Part shown: piece by piece, positions 58,791-64,000 of the stretch
How positions within the stretch are numbered: position 1 is the stretch's first letter
How the letters are laid out: every line of letters begins with the position of its first letter
NCBI RefSeq assembly: GCF_958304185.1
Contig: NZ_OY284433.1
Location: 1,302,001-1,366,000 of the forward strand
Direction: 5' to 3'
Source of the DNA: an uncultured Erythrobacter sp.
GTDB lineage: Bacteria > Pseudomonadota > Alphaproteobacteria > Sphingomonadales > Sphingomonadaceae
DNA: 64,000 nt
Made by a program: the position numbers and the translations under genes
The notes under the pieces: generated by a model
What the model saw: the letters and a program-made list of their open reading frames with translations, nothing else
Databases searched by the model: none
Told to the model about the DNA's origin: nothing

Positions 58791-59406
58791 ATGGCCGCCT
58801 GGTCATAAAAAGGGCTGCATGCAACGCCAATTAGGAATGTTCATCTTGCAGCGCATGTCCCCTGTCTCAAAGACCCAGGACCAGAACCAGCACAGCAAGC
58901 CAGAAGATCGTGCTGGAGGCGAAAGCGATAATGATGCCCGAACCGTGAGGGAGGCGCCTCACGCGAGACTGGATCTGGGCTTGGCACTTGCCGTGAGGTG
59001 CGGGGCGATAGTGGCCATGACGACCGAACCTCCGAAAGATGATCTGCGCGTTAACTAACCTAAATTACCTTTTCAACCTGCCATTATGACGAGGACGCTT
59101 TGTGCTCGGGCGAGCCCGACCGGTTCGTCAGCCGGATATTGTTGATCCAAGTCAATATCTTGCGGTTGTAAAAACCATCGAGGCCGGCAAGGATCTACGC
59201 GTCCGATCAATCTGGGCACACCTATCGCCAGCCAATGACAATCTCCATTCGCGGTTCGCGAAAGGGAAGGACAGCAATTACGCTGAGACTTAGTCCCTCA
59301 AAAGGTCGGATTGGTGCCGACGCAACCTCCCGTATATGGACGATCCGGTAACCCTGGGTCGCACCCAAACTCTCTGGAAACGAGATGATTTAAATGCGCC
59401 CGTGCT
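58791..59406. other. Gap after recombinase
   Basis: A 616-base stretch between the recombinase and the PilZ gene. It contains a possible minus-strand small membrane peptide (58867-58962) and a 63-codon plus-strand frame at 59102-59293 without recognisable features. No repeat or terminator was firmly recognised. Confidence 0.45.
58867..58962 (-). CDS. Possible 31-residue membrane peptide
   Basis: A GTG-started frame on the minus strand encoding MRRLPHGSGI followed by a hydrophobic helix (IIAFASSTIFWLAVLVLVLG) and a stop. The R-R/K then G-S-G-x-x-x hydrophobic layout is common in small sphingomonad membrane proteins. There is no clear Shine-Dalgarno, and the start is uncertain. It is similar in design to the peptide at 25204-25305. 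Confidence 0.4.
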   Translation of the reverse strand: MRRLPHGSGIIIAFASSTIFWLAVLVLVLGL

Positions 59407-59910
59407 CTAGCTCCGGATATCCATGGATGCCCGGATATGATCGACCACGTAAGCGTGAAGTGCATACTCGAAGCGTACGCCGAGGCGCTTCTTGCCGCTC
59501 CACATGACGGTCGCACCAATAGGGCCGATCGATCCAATGCGGATCGTCACTCGATCCCCTTCAGAATGCAGGCCAAGCTCGTCGTATATTTGGCATCCGT
59601 CTTTGGAAAGGTCGTGGATTGTAACGGTGCTGGCGCCTCTGGCGGTCCGAAGTCGGCCAATGACTGATACGTCATGTCGCTCGGTCGATCTTTCGATAAT
59701 TGGCCGCTCCGCCTCCTCTTGTGGACGTGCTGGTATCGCCGCTTCAGTCTGGTCGGTTGCGGCAGACTCATGTTCGGATAGCAGCTCTTTCATTGCTGCG
59801 ATCACCACACTAGCGGCACCGAGCTTGATCGGAGACTTAGTGTCCAGCCAGCAGGCCCAGACTTCGTCCTTACGGATCACGAAGAACAGACTGTCGTGGT
59901 CGTTTGCCAT
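59407..59910 (-). CDS. PilZ-domain c-di-GMP receptor-like protein
   Basis: A 167-residue protein. The first ~70 residues are a small domain ('FVIRKDEVWACWLDTKSP') without a known name. Residues ~80-165 match PilZ: R-H-D-V-S-V-I-G-R (R-x-x-x-R-like binding region) and DLSKDG (D-x-S-x-x-G), then strands 'GDRVTIRIGSIGPIGATVMW' and 'KRLGVRFEYAL'. It probably binds c-di-GMP and signals to another protein. The receiver-EAL phosphodiesterase in this window makes c-di-GMP control of the polysaccharide locus conceivable. The start ATG 59910 has an AAGG site. Confidence 0.82.
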   Translation of the reverse strand: MANDHDSLFFVIRKDEVWACWLDTKSPIKLGAASVVIAAMKELLSEHESAATDQTEAAIPARPQEEAERPIIERSTERHDVSVIGRLRTARGASTVTIHDLSKDGCQIYDELGLHSEGDRVTIRIGSIGPIGATVMWSGKKRLGVRFEYALHAYVVDHIRASMDIRS

Positions 59911-60312
59911 CGGACCGGACCTTAGTGGAATCAGAGGATACTTAACACTAATCTACGTAAGATCGCAAACCATCATAGATATGCAATTAGCTTCAGCCGC
60001 ATACATACCATAACATGAGATAGTTATCTTCATCTGACGTTTCGATCAGCCGCTGGTTGGACTGGCTTCCAGACTATGACAGGACGATACTATTTCTGAC
60101 CTTTTGACCGAAGAGTGATTTTGAATTGAGCTGCCCCCAGTAAGGGGTCCGCGTTGTCTATTAATGCAAGATTGTCTCCGGCGCCATCGGTGGCTGCAGC
60201 TGGAGCGAAACGGAGTCGGATGGCAGCCATGACGGTATCGCCGGTTCCGGGGCCGGCGGGCGATAGCCTAGCGAGCGCTGCAGCTGGACTGTCTTTAATG
60301 TCTCCGCCAAGC

Positions 60313-60378
60313 TTAGATGACGTTCCGAGCTTCGCCCAGTATGTACTTGATCTCGTCGTTCGACAGCTCGTCGCTCAT
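60313..60378 (-). CDS. Tiny ORF (21 aa) coupled to upstream leader
   Basis: Encodes MSDELSNDEIKYILGEARNVI and stops. Acidic and amphipathic, with a protein-like composition. Its ATG overlaps the TGA of the preceding 22-codon ORF (ATGA), so translation could be coupled. It has no ribosome site of its own. No homolog is recognised. Confidence 0.35.
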   Translation of the reverse strand: MSDELSNDEIKYILGEARNVI

Positions 60379-60443
60379 CGAGCCGTTGAAACTCTGGCCG
60401 TAGCTAGTCGCTTCAGGCTGATGCGGGTGCGAAACATGGCCAT
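60375..60443 (-). CDS. Tiny ORF (22 aa) with strong ribosome site
   Basis: Encodes MAMFRTRISLKRLATARVST plus A-R, basic. A strong AAGGAG lies 3 bases upstream of the first ATG and 9 bases upstream of a second in-frame ATG, a better site than most in the window. It overlaps the next tiny ORF by four bases. It could be a leader peptide or the first half of a frameshifted gene. Confidence 0.4.
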   Translation of the reverse strand: MAMFRTRISLKRLATARVSTAR

Positions 60444-60648
60444 AGCTCCTTATAAGGAAGGCTTAACAGTGAATTACATGCAAGGCCCGATCAGCCTGTC
60501 GCCATAGCAAGCGTGCCTTCGCAACTTCTATGTACCTGCAAGTGCATTGAAGAATGCGCTTTGCCAAACGAACCTGAGCAATGTGGGCTTCACGAGCTGC
60601 ACCGCATTAAGACAATGCGGCTTTTTGCCGACCTAAGCAGGATGGATG

Positions 60649-61362
60649 TTAGCAGAGCCGGTAAATCGCCGCTGGCCGGTGGGAGCCACATTCGACGAGG
60701 CCCGTCTTCACCAGCCGATACTGATCACAGAACAGCCGCCCGAGCACCCGCTTGCGGAAAGTGATCTTGTCGACCGAATTGCCGAGGATTGCCTCATGCA
60801 CCTTCTGCAAATCGAAGATCGTGAAGCCAGCTTCGGGCAGCAGGTTGAAAGGCATGAGCGAACTGTCGAGCCGGTCGCGCAGCATCCGGATCGCCGCGGC
60901 AATTGCGGTCTCGTGATCGAGGGCCGCTTCGATCCTGCGGTCGCCGTAGTGCAGGCTCGAGAGAAAGGCTTGAGGGTGGAACTCAGCCGTCACCAAGTGC
61001 AGCCACGGCCGGGCCTCCAGCACCTCGTGCAACCGCTGCGATTCAGTAAGCGCAAGGTAAGTGATGCTGATCACCCGGCCGCGGGGGTCGCGGTATGGAT
61101 GGCTGGAAACATGGACGACCTCGATCGGCAGGTCGAAGAGCCCTAACTTGTTGCTGATATAGCGCTCTGCAATTGCTTCGAGGTCCAGCGCCTCGAAAAC
61201 GATCTCATGCGGCAGGGCCAACGCCTTTCCGCCCGGCAGGTTGTCACGCTCTTCAAGCAGAACCTTGAGCACGCCATCTTCGGCCGTTATGATCGCCATG
61301 TCGACCGAGATGTAGGGTGCTGGATAGCGCTCGCTATATGGTGGCAGGCGATGATCACTCAT
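60649..61362 (-). CDS. NrtR-like Nudix-domain regulator
   Basis: A 237-residue protein with an N-terminal Nudix fold (residues ~15-150: 'VDMAIITAEDGVLKVLLEERDNLPGGKALALP') and a C-terminal winged helix (~165-237: 'EAGFTIFDLQKVHEAILGN' and 'FRKRVLGRLF'). The Nudix box is degenerate: between L-P and L-G-L the usual R-E-x-x-E-E is replaced by ERYISNKLGL, so hydrolysis is unlikely and a ligand-binding role is expected, as in NrtR/NadQ-type repressors. A GAGGAC site precedes ATG 61362. Its target is unknown; palindromic sites at 62135-62240 are candidates. Confidence 0.82.
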   Translation of the reverse strand: MSDHRLPPYSERYPAPYISVDMAIITAEDGVLKVLLEERDNLPGGKALALPHEIVFEALDLEAIAERYISNKLGLFDLPIEVVHVSSHPYRDPRGRVISITYLALTESQRLHEVLEARPWLHLVTAEFHPQAFLSSLHYGDRRIEAALDHETAIAAAIRMLRDRLDSSLMPFNLLPEAGFTIFDLQKVHEAILGNSVDKITFRKRVLGRLFCDQYRLVKTGLVECGSHRPAAIYRLC

Positions 61363-61444
61363 CTGTCAGTCCTCTTCAGCCAGGGCTGCCGGGCGTGGGC
61401 ACGAGGTCACACTTTTGATAAAACTAAGGCAACCTTGATCCACC

Positions 61445-61846
61445 TTAATAGCCGTGCGTGATTAGCATTTGCGCCGGCCAATCAAGCAGCAGCACCATCC
61501 AGTCCGGTGTCCCGCAAGGAAACAATAGATGCAATTGGTCCTCCCGCCACTGCTGTACCTTGCGATGCTGCTGAGCAATCTGAGCAAGGTGGCGCGGATC
61601 CACACCGGCCCTTTCGATCATTTCGATTTCGACGGAGTAGAGCCCACCCACCCTCGCGCGGGCCAGCCAATTATCCCATAGGCTGAAGACGTAATACGCC
61701 CTGAGGAAACCCTCGAGGTGCAAGCTGTCCCGTCCCTCCTTGGCAAGCCCGTGTCGGATTTTGCCTCGCAGAAGATTGATCCACTGGTACCCATAAACCG
61801 GATCTAATGGGTCAAACGTCCTGATTTGCTTGGTCCGCCTTGCCAT
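61445..61846 (-). CDS. Hypothetical protein
   Basis: A 133-residue protein that I do not recognise. It is rich in Trp/Tyr (YGYQWINLLRGKIRHGLA, 'RAYYVFSLWDNWLARARVGG') and reads like a real, soluble, helical protein. AAGGAG lies 6 bases before ATG 61846, an excellent start. It is followed by the Nudix-like gene on the same strand, 82 bases away. It lies downstream of the operator-rich region at 62.1 kb, so may be controlled from there. Confidence 0.6.
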   Translation of the reverse strand: MARRTKQIRTFDPLDPVYGYQWINLLRGKIRHGLAKEGRDSLHLEGFLRAYYVFSLWDNWLARARVGGLYSVEIEMIERAGVDPRHLAQIAQQHRKVQQWREDQLHLLFPCGTPDWMVLLLDWPAQMLITHGY

Positions 61847-62134
61847 GATTCGTCTCCTTGGAGCTTCAACCCAACTTGGTTGAATGTCTTCGGTCAGCTG
61901 TCTTTGCTCAAAGCCGTCGTAGGTGCCCGCCTCTTTTTGAGCTGCTTGGTCCAGGCCTTCTCATAGCGAGCCTGAAGCCGCTCGGGGATTGAGGCCAGTC
62001 CCCCCTTAAGTCAGTCGAATCCGCCTCTCTTGATGTTTGCCCCGCATTTCACGGGCAAGTCCTCCTTTTTCCCCGGAATTAGTAGTATGGACTAAATAAT
62101 CATTCAATGATTATCTTAACTAGACGTATGACAT

Positions 62135-62240
62135 TACCTCTCAGGTATATACTATCTTAGAGGTATATACCTGAGAGGTATTAACTAGCTCTCAGTTTGT
62201 AAATGCAGAACGCAATTTTTAAGATACTACCTGAGAGGTA
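62135..62240. promoter_or_regulatory. Cluster of three palindromic operator-like sites
   Basis: TACCTCTCAGGTA at 62135-62147 and TACCTGAGAGGTA at 62168-62180 and 62228-62240. All have 5-bp arms TACCT/AGGTA; the third extends to 7 bp. A degenerate half-type copy (TTAGAGGTATA) begins at 62158. Spacings are 33 and 60 bases. The surroundings are AT-rich. This is typical of multiple operator or iteron sites. Confidence 0.8.
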
Positions 62241-62747
62241 GTTCTTACAGAATGGCTATTTTGCAGCTGGGCTGATTCAGAGAAGCCCTCAGGCAGCTGC
62301 TCCAATCGAGGCACCACGCGAATATCGAACCAGGCAAAAGCACCAGCCGGCTGGCGCCGGGAGGAGCGAGCGGCCTCGCCTTGATAATGCCCCACTTGAC
62401 GCCCTCTTTTTGTCCCCAGACCGTCAACTTTGTCCGGGAAATAAGTGGCGAACTTAGCCTGCGTTTTGCCGCAGAAATTGCAGAAAAATAAGACTTTCGG
62501 TGATGTGGTGCTTAGGTTGACGGGGTGCCATCAGCGTCAATTGGACCACCTGTTGGGAAACAGTCAGCACGAGGGAATTGAGGCCACAAATAGCGTGGGA
62601 GTGCTCTCCGCTCCGAGCATTAAGGCCTCAAGCCCTCACCAGTCTCTCCCGGTCCCGTTGCGTGGTACGGTTCCGGATCCGCAAAAGGCGCGTTTCCGCG
62701 GGTTTGCGAGGAGGGTGCACATGCGCGGAGAAAAGTTTGTCCCAAGG

Positions 62748-62774
62748 GACTGGCGGAGCAGGTGTCCGCCAGTC
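62748..62774 (+). terminator. Candidate rho-independent hairpin
   Basis: A perfect 10-bp stem, GACTGGCGGA with TCCGCCAGTC, and a 7-base loop. Downstream on the plus strand is T-rich sequence (CTTTCTGTTTTTTCTTG) starting ~12 bases after the stem. It could end a plus-strand transcript from the 62.4-62.7 kb region, or act as the tail of the minus-strand gene ending at 62852. Confidence 0.55.
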
Positions 62775-62851
62775 ACATCTTCTATCTTTCTGTTTTTTCT
62801 TGTCAAAACTCAATACTGTGCATCTGTCCCCCACATTTTTGCCCACAACGA

Positions 62852-63385
62852 CTACTCAGAAAGCTTTGCTCGGGCATCCTCACCTGCCATTTGGTCGATA
62901 ATCCTATCCAAGCTGCCATACTTGACGGTGGAGATTTTGCCGAGGCAAGTGTCGATCTGGCTACGGATCGTAGCAAGCACTCTCGAGCCATGATCTGTAC
63001 CAGTAAGCAGAGTATTGGTAGAGCAATAGACAAACGACCCACTATGAAAAGTTCCATCAGGCTTTGGCCATTTATCGAACCGTTCAATCGTTATCGATAT
63101 GTTCGAAGTACAGTACAATCCATCAGGCAGGGTGGTTACAGCGATCCAAACGAACGGCTTTGATTTGTCCTCGGTATAAGCGATGCGATTGAAGCGCAAA
63201 GATGACTTTGTTGCACCTTCGATACTGTCCAACGACAAGCCACACTTTCTCCAAGCTTCATCATCCCGCTCGATAATAACAGCCATTTCTGTTGGAATGT
63301 CCTGCGCCTCGATCCTCTCAGGCGTTTGCAATGTTAAAATCGCAGAAAGTATCGCTCCAAGATTTTTTGCTGAAACTAACACCAA
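62852..63385 (-). CDS. Exported hypothetical protein
   Basis: A 177-residue protein with a probable signal peptide (MVLVSAKNLGAILSAILTLQ...). The mature part has 'DEAWRKCGLSLDSIEG', 'KPFVWIAVTTLPDGLYCTSN' and 'GKISTVKYGSLDRIIDQ' with two or three Cys, compatible with a periplasmic location. No known domain is recognised. The start appears to be TTG 63385 or GTG 63382 with AGGAGGGG directly upstream; the overlap with the nuclease gene is 10 bases, so the two are cotranscribed. Confidence 0.55.
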   Translation of the reverse strand: MVLVSAKNLGAILSAILTLQTPERIEAQDIPTEMAVIIERDDEAWRKCGLSLDSIEGATKSSLRFNRIAYTEDKSKPFVWIAVTTLPDGLYCTSNISITIERFDKWPKPDGTFHSGSFVYCSTNTLLTGTDHGSRVLATIRSQIDTCLGKISTVKYGSLDRIIDQMAGEDARAKLSE

Positions 63386-63750
63386 CCCCTCCTATCCCCC
63401 CAGCGCCGAGCAAGCCCCTCGCTGACTAACTGTTCTCCTATCGAGCGGCCTGAGCGCGTCACCTTCACCAGCGTTCGCCCGTAGCGGTCGACCCCTTGCG
63501 AATGCAGCTCGAAACGCCCGGCGTTCATCAAAGCGGCTAGGCGATAAGTTGCCGCCCGTCCCAGCCTTGCTTCTTCCGGGCATCGCGGTTTGCTTACCTC
63601 TGGCGCGTCTATCTCCGCCAGCCGGTATTTGATACGGTTATGCCAAAAGGTGTCCCCGTCCACCACACAGGTAACGCGCCTACCTTCGCCACATATCGGA
63701 AAGCTCGGGTCATCCCCCACTAGGGCGAGCGCAAACAATAGTTCAATCAT
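63376..63750 (-). CDS. Thermonuclease (SNase-like) family protein
   Basis: A 124-residue staphylococcal-nuclease-like protein. The core is VVDGDTFWH (metal Asp), 'IKYRLAEIDAPEVSKPRCPEEA', LGRAAT, and 'DRYGRTLVKVTRSGRSIGEQLVSEGLAR'. The catalytic pattern of R, E and R is largely visible. An N-terminal hydrophobic stretch (MIELLFALALVG) suggests export. It is shorter than the typical 170-residue nuclease. It overlaps the exported hypothetical gene by 10 bases and is preceded by another small gene; such trios occur in plasmid- and phage-derived accessory regions. Confidence 0.85.
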   Translation of the reverse strand: MIELLFALALVGDDPSFPICGEGRRVTCVVDGDTFWHNRIKYRLAEIDAPEVSKPRCPEEARLGRAATYRLAALMNAGRFELHSQGVDRYGRTLVKVTRSGRSIGEQLVSEGLARRWGDRRGWC

Positions 63751-63799
63751 GGTGCGCCCCTAATGTCAGCAAGCCTCAATACCGCGCTCACCTTCGCCG

Positions 63800-63988
63800 T
63801 TACCTTGCCCTGCCGTAAGCCGGAGAAGCTAAGCCATCGGCAAGGCCCGCGTCTGGGAACGCGCTCACGAATGCCTGAGCGGTTTCGAGATTGCGGAAAT
63901 AGAACGCTGCCGTGCTGCAAGCCAAGCCGGGCGCGCTGTGACAAGCAAAGTCCACGGCTGGGACATTGACCCTTAGCCAAGCCATCAT
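63800..63988 (-). CDS. Small hypothetical protein near window edge
   Basis: A frame of 62 codons on the minus strand beginning ATG-ATG. It reads 'FACHSAPGLACSTAAFYFRNLETAQAFVSAFPDAGLADG', with an F-R-N-x-E-T-A-Q-A-F-V motif that looks conserved and ends with Gly/Arg residues. The function is unknown. The frame is open to the window end, so the true start may be upstream. It is on the same strand as the nuclease gene, 49 bases away. Confidence 0.55.
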   Translation of the reverse strand: MMAWLRVNVPAVDFACHSAPGLACSTAAFYFRNLETAQAFVSAFPDAGLADGLASPAYGRAR

Positions 63989-64000
63989 TCTATCAAGCGT

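Larger units (their letters stand above)
59911..60648. other. Gap with coupled tiny ORFs
   Basis: A 738-base stretch between PilZ and the Nudix-like gene. The only supported features are two overlapping minus-strand ORFs (60313-60443). A plus-strand 117-codon frame over the same place has a poor start and no protein-like pattern. The left part (59911-60120) is AT-rich and shows nothing else. Confidence 0.45.
61847..62851. other. Large AT-rich intergenic region
   Basis: About 1 kb with no convincing gene. The 61905-62010 part can be read on the minus strand as a protein-like stretch (LASIPERLQARYEKAWTKQL...) that has no start codon and may be a broken short gene. 62090-62250 is AT-rich and holds three palindromic sites. 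62400-62800 has plus-strand frames without protein features and ends with a strong hairpin. A replication or regulatory region of a mobile element is possible. Confidence 0.5.

Noticed and set aside
60154-60507. 117-codon plus-strand open frame
   Set aside because: Starts with TTG without a ribosome site, low-complexity Ala/Ser/Pro translation, and overlaps better-supported minus-strand tiny ORFs.
62445-62993. 182-codon plus-strand open frame
   Set aside because: No ribosome site or protein pattern, and its second half is antisense to the exported hypothetical gene.

Overview
The window looks like a chromosome segment from a GC-rich alphaproteobacterium, most likely a sphingomonad (Sphingomonadales, Erythrobacter-like). 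I infer this from gene content: a YaiO / HEAT / GT2 polysaccharide locus, Ku next to LigD, TIGR03032 with tail-collar genes, and a DUF3489 / DUF2924 / serine-recombinase island. No rRNA, tRNA or CRISPR array was recognised.

Region 1 (1-11134, all +) is a surface-polysaccharide cluster. It holds a CDP-glucose branch (RfbF, RfbG and a nucleotide-sugar reductase/epimerase), two hexapeptide acyltransferases, three glycosyltransferases, a pyruvyl-transferase-like protein, a Wzx-type flippase and a Wzy-type polymerase. It ends abruptly in a broken galU, so the right edge looks like a rearrangement or transfer boundary.

Region 2 (11251-25580) is mixed housekeeping and accessory content: a phosphatase/ADP-ribosylglycohydrolase fusion, a receiver-EAL c-di-GMP phosphodiesterase, a three-subunit PaoABC-type molybdenum aldehyde oxidoreductase, Ku and LigD for non-homologous end joining, a PadR operon and an XRE/membrane-protein pair. 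Both regulator units carry perfect palindromes at their promoters. Degenerate copies of one intergenic repeat are scattered through 22.4-25.7 kb.

Region 3 (25943-38622) is a putative exopolysaccharide system. It has a TPR/YaiO-type outer-membrane protein, a HEAT-repeat protein, a PgaC-like synthase, a separate exported barrel protein and a separate polysaccharide deacetylase (together resembling a split PgaB). Interleaved are a receiver, an HPt, a second receiver, a hybrid CHASE3 kinase, and an RsbQ-like hydrolase overlapping a PAS histidine kinase.

Region 4 (38748-58790) is mobile and accessory. An intact IS3-family element (38748-39986) is followed by a 15.9-kb segment bracketed by 63-64-bp direct repeats (40068 and 55980). 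The segment carries a TIGR03032 protein, three tandem tail-collar proteins, two DUF6916-like proteins (one Tat-exported), a GNAT enzyme and a 3185-residue modular surface protein with a metzincin motif. Next come two outward-facing IS left-end remnants around a broken integrase, then the DUF3489 / DUF2924 / serine recombinase island. I consider the collar/DUF6916/giant-protein locus the best candidate for an undescribed system.

Region 5 (58791-64000) is sparse: a PilZ protein, two coupled tiny ORFs, a Nudix-like regulator, an AT-rich intergenic stretch with three copies of a palindromic operator-like site, an exported protein, a staphylococcal-nuclease-like protein and a small unknown.
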